A stretch of DNA of 43,100 nucleotides from an uncultured Streptococcus sp. (GCA_905373305.1 CAJPSM010000003.1:1-43100), one strand, 5' to 3'; numbered from the stretch's first letter, positions 31,693 through 40,992 are shown. Translations and numbers: made by a program. The notes: generated from the letters alone by a model not told the origin.

Positions 31693-33060
31693 TTACTTCG
31701 CTCCATCTTTCATTACTACAACTTTTATAGTCTTCAATAAAATTTCAATATCTTTCCAAATTGTCCAATCATCTATATAGGCCACATCTAATTTGACAAC
31801 TTCATCGAAATTCTTGATCTCGCTTCGTCCACTGACCTGCCATAAGCCTGTTATCCCAGGTTTAAAACTTAGACGACGTTTTTGTTCTGGGGTATAGTGC
31901 TCATACTCGTCCACTGTTGGTGGTCGTGTACCTACCAAACTCATATCTCCCTTTAGAACATTGTAAAACTGTGGTAGTTCGTCCAAGCTAGTCTTCCTTA
32001 TAAAACGACCAATTTTCGTAATACGTGGGTCATCGTCCACCTTAAACATTCCACCCTGCATGGTATTTTGTTCCATGAGTTCTCTTTTTTTCGCCTCGGC
32101 ATCTACACACATAGAGCGAAACTTATAAAAAGTGAACTGGCGCCCATTTTTTCCTATACGCGTCTGAGCAAAAATAGCAGAGCCCCCATCCTTTCGAATC
32201 AAAGGAACCAGTACAATACTGACTAGACCACATAGTATCAGACCTACCAGAGAACCGATAATATCAATAATCCGCTTAGCAATCACGTGGCTAGTCTTAT
32301 AAAATGTTGTAGAAAAAGTCACAACGTTTAATCCTGCCATCTCACGAATTTGCTTGTTACGTGCCAAACTACGATCAAAAGCATTTAGATTGACTGTTAC
32401 ATCAATTCCCATCGTTTCAAACTGAGAGACAAGCTCTCCAATATTGTATTTTTCACTCGGAAGATTGATAAAGACTTCATCGACCACCTCATGAGTCGCA
32501 AAATCTACTATCTCCTCCTCTGCTACTACCTTTAAAGAATTATGCTGAAAATCTGGTTTATCTAAGACACTGACGGCTACCAACTCCCCAACAACCTCAT
32601 TTGATTCTATTAGTCTATCCAGTACCTTTTCGACACGAGATGTTGCTGTAAGTAGGAGAATCTTCTTACTTCCTTTAAAATTGGGATAAGCTCGCTTCCA
32701 ATACCACTTGATAAATAGGTTTAGCACATAGACTAAAAGAGCATGTAATGTGAGGAAGTAAATCATGCCTCGTCTGGAAATACTAAATCGATCCTCTAAG
32801 AAAAAATTAGAAATACTAATCGCTAGCGCAAAGAATAGGATATATTTCAATGTCTGGACAAGTTCAATCAAATATCCCCTTTTAAAGAAATCCTTTCCAT
32901 AATCACTGATATAAAAGACAAAATAATGAAGGATATAAAGTGCAATAGCTGTTGTTGAAACAATCTCCGTTTCTCTCACAGCGCTAAGCAGATAAGTCAA
33001 TAAAATAACAAGAAAACTCTGGATTATGGCCAATGAAGGCTTTACTACTTTTCCATTCAT
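31693..33060 (-). CDS. wchA: Undecaprenyl-phosphate glucose-1-phosphate transferase WchA
   Basis: Starts each repeat unit by moving glucose-1-phosphate from UDP-glucose to undecaprenyl phosphate in the membrane. The 455-residue protein is nearly identical to pneumococcal WchA (CpsE) as remembered. Four N-terminal membrane segments (to about residue 125), a soluble middle region, another membrane segment near residues 268-290 and the C-terminal catalytic domain with FYKFRSMCVDAEAKK, KTSLDELPQFYNVLKGDM, SLVGTRPP and GITGLWQVSGRS are all visible. The start follows a GGGGGA ribosome site. It begins the serotype-specific half of the operon and fixes glucose as the probable first sugar. Confidence 0.97.
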   Translation of the reverse strand: MNGKVVKPSLAIIQSFLVILLTYLLSAVRETEIVSTTAIALYILHYFVFYISDYGKDFFKRGYLIELVQTLKYILFFALAISISNFFLEDRFSISRRGMIYFLTLHALLVYVLNLFIKWYWKRAYPNFKGSKKILLLTATSRVEKVLDRLIESNEVVGELVAVSVLDKPDFQHNSLKVVAEEEIVDFATHEVVDEVFINLPSEKYNIGELVSQFETMGIDVTVNLNAFDRSLARNKQIREMAGLNVVTFSTTFYKTSHVIAKRIIDIIGSLVGLILCGLVSIVLVPLIRKDGGSAIFAQTRIGKNGRQFTFYKFRSMCVDAEAKKRELMEQNTMQGGMFKVDDDPRITKIGRFIRKTSLDELPQFYNVLKGDMSLVGTRPPTVDEYEHYTPEQKRRLSFKPGITGLWQVSGRSEIKNFDEVVKLDVAYIDDWTIWKDIEILLKTIKVVVMKDGAK

Positions 33061-33081
33061 CTCTATCCCCCAACCTATTTT

Positions 33082-33765
33082 TTATTTTTTTCCGTAATCT
33101 CCATAATTTCCATAAGAACCGTATTTGTCTACTGAAGTATCGAATTTATTCAACACAACTCCTAAAAACGGCTTCCCAGTTTGTTCCAACTGTTCTTTCG
33201 CTTTTTGAATATCCCGTCGATTTGTTTCACCTGCTGCTGTCACTAAAATAGAAGCATCACATTTTCGCGTAATGATAGCTGCATCAATCACGGCACCGAC
33301 AGGAGCAGTATCTACAACGATATAGTCAAAATATTTACGCAAGGTTTCAAGCATTGTACTGAAATTCTTACTTTGAAGAAGAGCTGTCGGATTTGGTGAC
33401 ACAGAGCCCGCTTGAATGACAAAGAGATTTTCGATATTGGTATCACAAAGCCCCTGTGACAGGTCTGTAGTCCCTGATAGAAATTCTGTCAGACCTGTAA
33501 TTTTATCCCTTGCTTTAAAGACACCTGACATAACAGAATTGCGAATATCTCCATCAATCAGCAGCGTTTTGTAACCTGCACGCGCAAAAGCCCAAGCGAT
33601 ATTGGTGGAAGTCGTTGATTTTCCTTCTCCTGGTTTCACAGAAGTGATAGAAAATACTTTCAAATCATCTCCACTTAACTGTAAGTTCGTACACAAAGCG
33701 TTATAATATTCCTCTGCTTTTTTTACAAGATCCAATTTTGCCTGTGAGATTTCTAACGTTGGCAT
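33082..33765 (-). CDS. wze: Capsule tyrosine autokinase Wze (CpsD)
   Basis: A BY-kinase that works with Wzd to control chain length and attachment of the polysaccharide. The 227-residue protein has Walker A (VKPGEGKSTTS, near residue 43), Walker A' (TLLIDGDIR) and Walker B (YIVVDTAPV). The C-terminal tyrosine cluster is complete: Y215, Y218, Y221 and Y224 in the repeated YGx pattern, ending YGKK. It lies nine bases after wzd with a strong AGGAGG site. Dephosphorylation by Wzh would complete the phosphorylation cycle. Confidence 0.97.
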   Translation of the reverse strand: MPTLEISQAKLDLVKKAEEYYNALCTNLQLSGDDLKVFSITSVKPGEGKSTTSTNIAWAFARAGYKTLLIDGDIRNSVMSGVFKARDKITGLTEFLSGTTDLSQGLCDTNIENLFVIQAGSVSPNPTALLQSKNFSTMLETLRKYFDYIVVDTAPVGAVIDAAIITRKCDASILVTAAGETNRRDIQKAKEQLEQTGKPFLGVVLNKFDTSVDKYGSYGNYGDYGKK

Positions 33766-33774
33766 AACTTCCTC

Positions 33775-34467
33775 CTATTTCATTTTATCCAAATCTGGAA
33801 CGACCCCTAGAAGTGGAATTTGCAGTACATCTTCGACATCTTCAGGACGTTTCACACGGGTATCGAGTAACTCAATCAAAAGAACAGTAACCACTGTTAC
33901 GACAGCCCCTCCAAGAAAACCAAACAAGGTGTTGCGTCGAATATTTGGAGAAGAGGGAGTCGTAGCTGGTCGCGCTTCTTCAAGCGTCGTTACATCAGAT
34001 ACTCGCGTTACAGCGATAATCTTTTCTGCAGCAACTTCTCGTAGAGAATTAGCCATGCGACTGGCTTCCTCTGGCTGTTTATCCTTGACAGAGATTGAGA
34101 CGATACGAGTGTCAGCTGGTACAGTCACTTGAACTTTGCTAGCTAACGTTTTTGCTGGCATATCCAATTTCAAATTTGTCGCTACCTTTTCCAATACATC
34201 CTGCGAAAGGATAATCTCACGGTAGTCTTTTACCAGATAAGATCCTGCCTGCAAATCCTGATTTGTCAGCCCCGGCTTGTCTCCTTGATTACGGTTGACT
34301 ACGTAAATACGCGTGGTGCTCGTATATTCTGGCTTAACAATAAAAGTGCTATATGCAAAAGCTCCCGCACCTGTAACAAGTGCCACTAATAAAATCATTA
34401 GCTTGCGTTTCCATAAGGTTTTAAATAATTGAAATACATCGATTTCTATCGTATTTTGTTCTTTCAT
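33775..34467 (-). CDS. wzd: Capsule chain-length/kinase activator Wzd (CpsC)
   Basis: Membrane partner that activates the Wze kinase and affects chain length and wall attachment. The 230-residue protein has a Wzz domain, with membrane segments near residues 25-45 and 180-200 and a cytoplasmic C-terminus (VEDVLQIPLLGVVPDLDKMK) for contact with Wze. Two adjacent ATGs are possible (34470 and 34467). AGGAG is only two bases before the first, so I prefer the second, which gives the usual CpsC length. It follows wzh by eight bases. Confidence 0.96.
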   Translation of the reverse strand: MKEQNTIEIDVFQLFKTLWKRKLMILLVALVTGAGAFAYSTFIVKPEYTSTTRIYVVNRNQGDKPGLTNQDLQAGSYLVKDYREIILSQDVLEKVATNLKLDMPAKTLASKVQVTVPADTRIVSISVKDKQPEEASRMANSLREVAAEKIIAVTRVSDVTTLEEARPATTPSSPNIRRNTLFGFLGGAVVTVVTVLLIELLDTRVKRPEDVEDVLQIPLLGVVPDLDKMK

Positions 34468-34475
34468 CATTTCTC

Positions 34476-35207
34476 CTAAATTAGTTGATCCATTACAATT
34501 TTTCGAGGGTTGTCTATAAAAAGTTCCTGAGCCTTCGCTTCTCCGTATTTTTGGGTAACAAGGTCATATGCTTCTGCCATATGAGGAGGTCTACCGTCTA
34601 GATTGTGCATATCACTTGCAATGACATGAACCAAATCCTGCTCTAAAAAATACTGAGCTCTTTTTTTCATGAATTTATAACGTTCTCCAAAAAGTTTGGG
34701 TTTGAGGACATGTGAACTATTTACTTGCGTGTAACAGCCCATATCGATCAGTTCTCGAACGCGTTTTTCATTATTTTCAAGAGCATCATAGCGCTCAATG
34801 TGGGCAATGACTGGAGTAATTCCCAACATCAAGATCTTGCTCAAGGCACTATGAATATCGCGATAAGGAGTGTTCATACTAAACTCTATCAAGGCATAAC
34901 GACTATCATTGAGGGTCGGAATCCGCTTTTTTTCCAGCTTATCCAGAACATCTGGTGTGTAGTAAATTTCAGCCCCATAAGCAATGACCAAGTCACTCGC
35001 CACTTCCTTAGCTATTTCCCGAACCTGAAGAAAGTTTTCTGCTATCTTCTCTTCTGGAGTTTCAAACATGCCCTTGCGACGATGAGAGGTAGAGACAATG
35101 GTTCGCACCCCCTGCCTGTAGGCTTCTGTCAAGAGAGCCTTGCTTTCCTCTCTTGACTTGGGGCCATCATCTACATCAAAGACAATGTGCGAATGAATAT
35201 CAATCAT
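34476..35207 (-). CDS. wzh: Capsule protein-tyrosine phosphatase Wzh (CpsB)
   Basis: Mn-dependent PHP-family phosphatase that removes phosphate from Wze. The 243-residue protein begins MIDIHSHIVFDVDDGP, with the metal-binding H5 and H7, and continues with TSHRR, GAEIYY, AHIERY and ASDMHN, the other expected metal ligands. The frame is open 21 codons further upstream, but the ATG at 35207 is the family start, lies one base after the wzg stop and is preceded by GGAGGG. Length and start match the pneumococcal protein. Confidence 0.97.
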   Translation of the reverse strand: MIDIHSHIVFDVDDGPKSREESKALLTEAYRQGVRTIVSTSHRRKGMFETPEEKIAENFLQVREIAKEVASDLVIAYGAEIYYTPDVLDKLEKKRIPTLNDSRYALIEFSMNTPYRDIHSALSKILMLGITPVIAHIERYDALENNEKRVRELIDMGCYTQVNSSHVLKPKLFGERYKFMKKRAQYFLEQDLVHVIASDMHNLDGRPPHMAEAYDLVTQKYGEAKAQELFIDNPRKIVMDQLI

Positions 35208-35208
35208 T

Positions 35209-36654
35209 TCATTTTCCCTCCAACACGTCTTGAATAGCAGCTTTGACAGATGCAAGGCTACTGTCGTCAATTTCCATCATATAGAGGTTACTATCTGGCA
35301 TCGCATAGGAAGGAAGATCCATCCGTCCTGTACCTTTCAAGTCTTGCGAATTCACTTTGTAAGTTCCACCACTTTCTAACTGAGCATTGACCAAATTCAT
35401 CATGGTCTCAAGCGGCATATTTGTTTGGATAGAATCTTGCAAGCTATCAATGATCGTACTATAATTTTTCAGTGCTTCGGTTGACGTTAATTTTTGAAGG
35501 ATAGCCACAATCACCTTTTGTTGATTACGCCCGCGGTCACGATCGCCATCTGCTAGGGAGTAGCGCTCGCGAACAAAACCGAGGGCCTGTTCTGAATCAA
35601 GATGAACATTGCCCACAGGGAATTGAAACTTACCGTGTAGTGCTGTGAATTCCTGATCATTATAAACATCTACCCCACCCAACAAATCAATCAATTTCAA
35701 AAACGAAGTGAAGTTCAATCGCACATAGTAATTGATATCCACTCCATAGAGATTTTCTAAGGTGTGGATGGATGAATCAACTCCATAAATGCCCGCATGG
35801 GTTAATTTATCTTTTTGATTATTTCCACCATCTGCGATTGGTACATAGGCATCACGCGGCGTTGTGGTCAAGAGGATTTTCTTGGTATCTCGATTGACAG
35901 TCATCAGGATATTGACATCTGAACGCGACACTGAACTAATAGGACCATAGGTATCAATTCCACTCACATAGATATTGAAAGACTGATTCTTAGACGTCTT
36001 AGGAGCTTCTACTTTTTTAGTGAATCCCTTGGTATAAATCTTTTTTATCTTCGATGCGTAGTCTGGATACTCTGACTCGATGATATTTTCAAAGACACTA
36101 TTTAGGACAATGGCCTTGGTGTCTCCTGCAATCAAACTCTTGTAAGCTGCCAAGTAAGACGAACTCTGATTGACCGTCAAATCGGTATTCTGACTTGACT
36201 TGATATCAGCTAGTAGTTTTTGGATATTTTCATTATCAGTCCCAGTCGGTGCTGTCACACTCGTCAGTTGCGTAACATTCCCAATCTCACTATCTGCTAA
36301 AACAGCGACACTGATCGAATATTCTGAGTAATTAGAAGTCGCATTTAAACGATTGGTCAGTCCAACAAACTGCTGTACTGCAAAGAGCGACACTGAGCTG
36401 ACAAGGATAGAGAACACCAACAGAAAAATAGTAAATTTTTCAGCTTTTTTATAGATAATCAAGAGCAGCCCCACCAAGGCAACTAGTAGGACTAAGGCAG
36501 TTGCCACTAGATTAAGATATCTAAAAGCAAGGATATTGTATTTAAAAATCAAAAACAATAAAAAGCCAGCCAACAATAGATAAACAGCTAACAAGGCTAT
36601 GTTAACGCTTCGCTTTACTTTCCCCGAGCGAGATCTCTTTGAACGTTTCGTCAT
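35209..36654 (-). CDS. wzg: LytR-CpsA-Psr family protein Wzg (CpsA)
   Basis: LCP proteins attach polysaccharide to peptidoglycan at the outer membrane face; Wzg is the first capsule gene in pneumococcus-like loci. The 481-residue protein has a basic N-terminus, three membrane segments (about residues 17-115), a DUF-type accessory domain, and the LCP domain with SRSDVNILMTVN, TTPRDAYVPI and RERYSLADGDRDRGRNQQ, which hold the conserved Asp/Arg pyrophosphate-binding residues. It is the first gene after the operon promoter. The wzg-wzh-wzd-wze-wchA block is close to the pneumococcal version. Confidence 0.97.
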   Translation of the reverse strand: MTKRSKRSRSGKVKRSVNIALLAVYLLLAGFLLFLIFKYNILAFRYLNLVATALVLLVALVGLLLIIYKKAEKFTIFLLVFSILVSSVSLFAVQQFVGLTNRLNATSNYSEYSISVAVLADSEIGNVTQLTSVTAPTGTDNENIQKLLADIKSSQNTDLTVNQSSSYLAAYKSLIAGDTKAIVLNSVFENIIESEYPDYASKIKKIYTKGFTKKVEAPKTSKNQSFNIYVSGIDTYGPISSVSRSDVNILMTVNRDTKKILLTTTPRDAYVPIADGGNNQKDKLTHAGIYGVDSSIHTLENLYGVDINYYVRLNFTSFLKLIDLLGGVDVYNDQEFTALHGKFQFPVGNVHLDSEQALGFVRERYSLADGDRDRGRNQQKVIVAILQKLTSTEALKNYSTIIDSLQDSIQTNMPLETMMNLVNAQLESGGTYKVNSQDLKGTGRMDLPSYAMPDSNLYMMEIDDSSLASVKAAIQDVLEGK

Positions 36655-36685
36655 GACACTCCCCTATACTATAATAATTAAAGTA

Positions 36686-36694
36686 ATTATATCA
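36686..36694 (-). promoter_or_regulatory. Polysaccharide operon promoter, extended -10
   Basis: On the - strand the sequence reads TGATATAAT, an extended -10 with a perfect hexamer, about 30 bases before the wzg start. The -35 position (TGGAAT, 17 bases upstream) is poor, so the TG extension probably carries the promoter. I see nothing else of note between 36695 and 36804. Confidence 0.75.
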
Positions 36695-36804
36695 CAAAAG
36701 TAAGGTAAATTCCATTTATTCCCACAATTCTCAGCGTTTTCATTTATTTTTTCTTAGCTATGTTTTGAAGTGACCGCTTTCATTATTTAGGATTTTGAGC
36801 AAAC

Positions 36805-36834
36805 AAAAATAAGGTCCCTTGCAAGAGACCTTAT
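36805..36834 (-). terminator. Terminator after the aliD-like gene
   Basis: AATAAGGTC, a short central CTTGCAAG palindrome and GACCTTATT form a long stem followed by TTTTTG on the - strand, nine bases after the stop. It separates the Ali gene from the polysaccharide promoter. Confidence 0.88.
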
Positions 36835-36843
36835 TCCAACTTT

Positions 36844-38808
36844 TTATTTGATATGATTTTCAAATTCTTTTTGATTTTGTTCGATAGCCTTTTTACTTTC
36901 TTCTTCCCACTTAGCCTTAGCTTCATCAAATTGTTTCTTGGTAACAGGGCCTTTTTGCAGTCTCATGTACTTGTAGTTGTTTCCATCACCTTTGATTCCC
37001 ACTAAAGAGTAGGCACGTGTAAACGGAGTTACTTTGGTTACAGAGGCTGTACCACCATTTGACATAACAGACATGACTAGAGAATTGTCAATCATCCAAG
37101 CTTGAGCTTCAGCGTATTTTTCATAACGTTTAGCAACATCTTGATTCTCAGCATCTGCTTCTTTTAGAAGTTTTGTATAGGTATCTAATCCTAGACTCTT
37201 GATTAATTCTTGATCTTCCTTAGCATCTAGACCGAAAATTTTGAGATAAAAACCATCTTCGGCATTAAATGGATCCAGATAAGTTGACGGATCTTGATAA
37301 TCACCAACCCAGCCATCAAAGTTCAAATCGTAATCACGAGCTGCTGGATTTGGTGCTAGGAAAGCAACATTCCCAAAGTCATCCGTTGAAAGCTGTTGAA
37401 CATCAATGACGACATTATCAGAACCTAATACTGTTTCAAGTGTCTGTTTAAGCGAATTCATCCCAGAAACCGCATTTTTATTGGTTTGATCAACTGGGAC
37501 GTCCAAATGAATCGGGAAGGTAACCCCTTGGGCTTCCAATTCCTTTTTAGCTTCCGCAAATTTTGCTTGGGCCTTTTCCTTGTTGAAGTAACCGTCTTGG
37601 GCATCCGCCAAGTTGATTCCAGACCACTCAATTCCGTAGTTCACAAGCTTTGAAGCTGTTACTTCTCCAAAGGTCTTATCTCCCACCTGGACAAATGTTG
37701 GGGGAACTAGAGTATTACGAAGGGTTTTGCTCGCTGCTTCTTCACCGTTAGATTGAGCAGAGTATGCTGTTCGATCAATACCGAAGTTGATAGCCTGACG
37801 GAAATTTTTATTTAAGATCGCTGTTTGAGTTGATTTCTTTTGTTGGTCTGATGTTTTAGCAGTATGGTTATAAGCTTTACGGTTAACGTTAAAGTTGAAG
37901 TACCAAGAAGTCTTGTCTTGTAAGCTATAAACAATGTTGTCTTGATATTTTTCTTTCGTCTTGGCATAGCTCGAGCTATTTGGATAGACTCCCGCAAGTG
38001 AGTAGGCACCACTTTCAAAGTTTCGGATAGTCATCTCCTGATCTGAACCATCAAAGTAGGCTAACTTAACTTTCTCAATGGTTACTTTATCATGGTCATA
38101 ATAGTGTGGATTCTTGACATACTCGATTGAAGATTTTGATGTGAAATCTTTTAACAAATACGGACCATTATAAAGGATATTGTCTGGCGTTAAGGTCCCA
38201 AAATCTTTATCCTTTGATTTCAAAAACTCTTCATTAACCGGGAAAAGGATACTATTGGTTGTCTTTGAATTCCAATAAGGTTCTGGCCGTGTCAAAGTGT
38301 ATTCAACCGTATAGTCATCCAAGGCTTTAACACCAACTGTTGTGAAGTCATTGGTCGCACCTGTCACATAGTCATTCAATCCCTTGATTGAATTTTGGAT
38401 CAGATCCATGGCTTGCCCCTTGTTGTCCGCAGCATATTTGATCCCAGTGACAAAATCCTGTGCTTTGACTGAAGCATACTCTTCTCCGTCAGCCGTATAC
38501 CACTTGGCATCTTTTCTAAGCTTGTAGGTATAGGTCAAACCATCTGCTGAAACAGACCAATCCTCCGCAAGAGCAGGTACGAGGTTCCCATAGCTGTCAT
38601 TTTCTAACAAACCATCTACAAGATTGGTAATAACGGCAGTGTTATCCGCATAATAATCTAGAAGATAGTTAAAAGTTGTTGGATTCGCACTAAATGTTGA
38701 TGAATAAGTGCTAGTATCTGTGTTGGACTGTCCACATGCCGAGAGCAAAATCCCTGTCGCTAAGACAAGACCTGTCCCGATTAGTCTTTTTTTCATTTTG
38801 ATCATCAT
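36844..38808 (-). CDS. Oligopeptide-binding lipoprotein, AliD-like
   Basis: SBP_bac_5-family lipoprotein of 654 residues, predicted to bind peptides outside the membrane for the Ami permease. The signal MKKRLIGTGLVLATGILLSACG ends in a lipobox with the anchoring Cys in SACGQ. The family blocks LVDGLLENDSYGNLVPALAED and YTYKLRKDAKWYT are present. Its position (second Ali gene after dexB, before the polysaccharide genes) matches aliD (aliB-like ORF2) of non-encapsulated pneumococci and S. mitis. It shares the overall fold with AliA and AliC in this window but is clearly divergent from both. AAGGAG precedes three clustered ATGs. It has its own promoter and terminator. Confidence 0.88.
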   Translation of the reverse strand: MMIKMKKRLIGTGLVLATGILLSACGQSNTDTSTYSSTFSANPTTFNYLLDYYADNTAVITNLVDGLLENDSYGNLVPALAEDWSVSADGLTYTYKLRKDAKWYTADGEEYASVKAQDFVTGIKYAADNKGQAMDLIQNSIKGLNDYVTGATNDFTTVGVKALDDYTVEYTLTRPEPYWNSKTTNSILFPVNEEFLKSKDKDFGTLTPDNILYNGPYLLKDFTSKSSIEYVKNPHYYDHDKVTIEKVKLAYFDGSDQEMTIRNFESGAYSLAGVYPNSSSYAKTKEKYQDNIVYSLQDKTSWYFNFNVNRKAYNHTAKTSDQQKKSTQTAILNKNFRQAINFGIDRTAYSAQSNGEEAASKTLRNTLVPPTFVQVGDKTFGEVTASKLVNYGIEWSGINLADAQDGYFNKEKAQAKFAEAKKELEAQGVTFPIHLDVPVDQTNKNAVSGMNSLKQTLETVLGSDNVVIDVQQLSTDDFGNVAFLAPNPAARDYDLNFDGWVGDYQDPSTYLDPFNAEDGFYLKIFGLDAKEDQELIKSLGLDTYTKLLKEADAENQDVAKRYEKYAEAQAWMIDNSLVMSVMSNGGTASVTKVTPFTRAYSLVGIKGDGNNYKYMRLQKGPVTKKQFDEAKAKWEEESKKAIEQNQKEFENHIK

Positions 38809-38843
38809 TCACTCCTTTATGTCACTTTTTATAACATAACCAT

Positions 38844-38872
38844 ATTTTATCAAATTTATTCAAAAATGTAAA
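38844..38872 (-). promoter_or_regulatory. Promoter of the aliD-like gene
   Basis: On the - strand, TTTACA and TAAAAT are separated by 17 bases, with TG one base before the -10. The start codon is about 35 bases downstream. I found no good CodY box or cre here, unlike the two other Ali genes. Confidence 0.8.
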
Positions 38873-38904
38873 GTTACTGCTTTTATGACAACTGGTGTCT
38901 CAAA

Positions 38905-38936
38905 ACAAAAAAGGAAGCACAGTTTCCTGCAACTTC
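38905..38936 (-). terminator. Terminator after the aliC-like gene
   Basis: An interrupted stem (GAAG...GCAG / CTGT...CTTC) closed by a GAAA tetraloop is followed by a T run on the - strand, about 16 bases after the stop. Confidence 0.72.
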
Positions 38937-38952
38937 TTTTTCTGTTTATAGA

Positions 38953-40920
38953 TTACTTGACGTGTTTTTCAAGTTCTTTTTGGTATTTGGCATTTGTTTC
39001 GATTTTTTCTTGTTGCCATTTCTTGAAGGCTTCTTCGTATTCTTTTGCAGTCACAACATCATTTTGCAACTCCAAACCTTTGAATACAAATGGGTCTCCC
39101 TTGATTCCGACTTGAGAGTATGCTTTTGTGAATGGTACAGTACGGCTAACCGTTGGAGAACCACCTGAAGAAGCAACTGGAATCAAGAGCGAGCTATCAG
39201 ACACCCAAGCTTGAGCTTTGGCATATTTTTCATAACGCTTATTAAGGTCGCTGGTTTCAGCTGCGGCATCATCCAAGAGTTTCTTATATTCGTCTAGACC
39301 GACTTGAGCCATCACTTCTGGATCTTTTCCACGAGTGATCCCCAAGTGTTTAAGGGCAGAACCCTTCTTAGCATCAAGAATGTTTAAGTAGGTAGCTGGG
39401 TCTTGATAGTCTGGTCCCCAACCAGTTCCGTTCAAGTCATAGTCTTTTTGGGATGGAACCTTGGCTTGAGACGTAATGCTCATTTTTTCATTATCGGTCA
39501 TTTGAAGAACATCGACAATGACATTTTCAGTACCAAGTGATGATTCGATAGACTGCTTGAGTGAGTTAGTTTGTTGAACCGCAATTACATCTGTTTGTTC
39601 AACCGGGATATCCAAATGGATTGGGAAGGTCACACCCTTAGCCTGCAATTCTGCCTTGGCCTTAGCAAAGGCTGCCTTAGCTTTTTCAGGACTGTAAATC
39701 GTATCCTTGCCATCTGTAAGGGCTACATCTTTCCACTGGTCTCCATATGAAACCAGCTCTGCCTGTGCCAACTCTCCAAAGGTCTTTTCACCTACTTGAA
39801 CATAGTCATGAGGCACTAGACTATTACGGATAATTTTGTCCGCACCTTCTTCACCATTCAACTGAGCCGTGTATGAGTGACGGTCAAGGGCAAAGTTCAA
39901 GGCCTGACGGAAGTTCTTGTTGAGAAGAGCTTCTTTGGTTGATGTTTTTTGAGCTTCGTCTGTTTTAGCTGTTTTATTGTAAGACTGGCGGTTTACGTTA
40001 ACAGTGAGGTAGTAGCTTGTCGCTTCTTGTGGACTGTAGACAATCTTATCTCCATACTCTTTCTTAGTTGACTCAAAGTTTGAGCTTGTTGGGAAGAGAC
40101 GAGCTGTAGTATAGGCACCTTGTGTAAAGCTACGAATCAAGGATTCTTGGTCTGATCCATCGTAGAAAGTTAGTTTAATGTTGTCAATCTTAACATTGTC
40201 CTTGTCCCAGTAGTTTGGATTCTTTTCATACTCGATGACTGATTTTGAAGTCAATGATTTCAAGAAATAAGGACCGTTATAAAGGATGCTTGATGGTGTT
40301 GGCGCACCGTAGTCGCTCCCTTTAGAATTCAAGAATTCTTCATTAACTGGAAGCATGGTCGCAGTTGTAACTTTAGAGTTCCAGAAACTTTCTGGTTTGT
40401 TGAGCGTATATTCAACCGTATAATCATCAACAGCCTTGACTCCTACAGTAGAAAAGTCATTGCTTTCACCACTGATGTAGGCAGCCAAACCTTTGATAGA
40501 ATCTTGAAGGAGAGAGAGGCCGTCTGATTTGCCGTCAGCTGCGTGTTTCAGACCCGTAACAAAGTCCTGAGCCTTGACTTCAGCATACTCTTCTCCCTCA
40601 GAAGTATACCATTTTACACCCTTACGAAGTTTGTAGGTATAAGTCAAACCATCTTTAGAAACGGACCAGTCTTCTGCAAGTGATGGAATTAAGTTTCCAT
40701 ACTTATCGTTTTCCAAAAGGCCATCGACAACGTTGGCTATAACGTCAGAAGTTGAGCTCTTGCTCGTCACACTGTAGTCCAAAGATGACGGATCCATAGC
40801 ATAGACATAAGAAAATGTCTTGGGAGCATCAGCCTTCTTTTCGCTTTGCCCACAAGCAGTTAACAGAAGGGCTGCACTCAAGACAGCACCTGCTCCTAAG
40901 AGCCACTTTTTCGATCTCAT
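38953..40920 (-). CDS. Oligopeptide-binding lipoprotein, AliC-like
   Basis: SBP_bac_5-family lipoprotein of 655 residues, predicted to capture peptides for the Ami permease or for peptide sensing. The start at 40920 (MRSKKWLLGAGAVLS) is chosen because AAGGAG lies seven bases upstream; the frame is open for 11 more codons, but that extension would run through the promoter. The lipobox is LLTACGQ. Conserved blocks NVVDGLLENDKYGNLIPSLAED and SFWNSK are shared with AliA. Its position next to dexB matches aliC (aliB-like ORF1) of non-encapsulated pneumococci. It has its own promoter, a CodY-like box and a terminator, so it is an independent unit. The exact peptide ligand cannot be read from sequence. 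Confidence 0.88.
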   Translation of the reverse strand: MRSKKWLLGAGAVLSAALLLTACGQSEKKADAPKTFSYVYAMDPSSLDYSVTSKSSTSDVIANVVDGLLENDKYGNLIPSLAEDWSVSKDGLTYTYKLRKGVKWYTSEGEEYAEVKAQDFVTGLKHAADGKSDGLSLLQDSIKGLAAYISGESNDFSTVGVKAVDDYTVEYTLNKPESFWNSKVTTATMLPVNEEFLNSKGSDYGAPTPSSILYNGPYFLKSLTSKSVIEYEKNPNYWDKDNVKIDNIKLTFYDGSDQESLIRSFTQGAYTTARLFPTSSNFESTKKEYGDKIVYSPQEATSYYLTVNVNRQSYNKTAKTDEAQKTSTKEALLNKNFRQALNFALDRHSYTAQLNGEEGADKIIRNSLVPHDYVQVGEKTFGELAQAELVSYGDQWKDVALTDGKDTIYSPEKAKAAFAKAKAELQAKGVTFPIHLDIPVEQTDVIAVQQTNSLKQSIESSLGTENVIVDVLQMTDNEKMSITSQAKVPSQKDYDLNGTGWGPDYQDPATYLNILDAKKGSALKHLGITRGKDPEVMAQVGLDEYKKLLDDAAAETSDLNKRYEKYAKAQAWVSDSSLLIPVASSGGSPTVSRTVPFTKAYSQVGIKGDPFVFKGLELQNDVVTAKEYEEAFKKWQQEKIETNAKYQKELEKHVK

Positions 40921-40951
40921 AAGTAATCTCCTTAAAGATAGTGTTTTCACC

Positions 40952-40979
40952 ATTATACCCTATTTTTTCATAAAAGCAA
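40952..40979 (-). promoter_or_regulatory. Promoter of the aliC-like gene
   Basis: On the - strand, TTGCTT and a perfect TATAAT are separated by 16 bases. The start codon is about 32 bases downstream. Confidence 0.83.
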
Positions 40980-40992
40980 GGACTTTCGGATA

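Noticed and set aside
35208..35270. Upstream extension of wzh by 21 codons
   Set aside because: It would overlap wzg and add residues absent from the family; MIDIHSH with GGAGGG upstream is the normal start.
40921..40953. Upstream extension of the aliC-like gene by 11 codons
   Set aside because: It would place the start on the -10 element and precede the lipoprotein signal by an unusual segment; AAGGAG fits the ATG at 40920.
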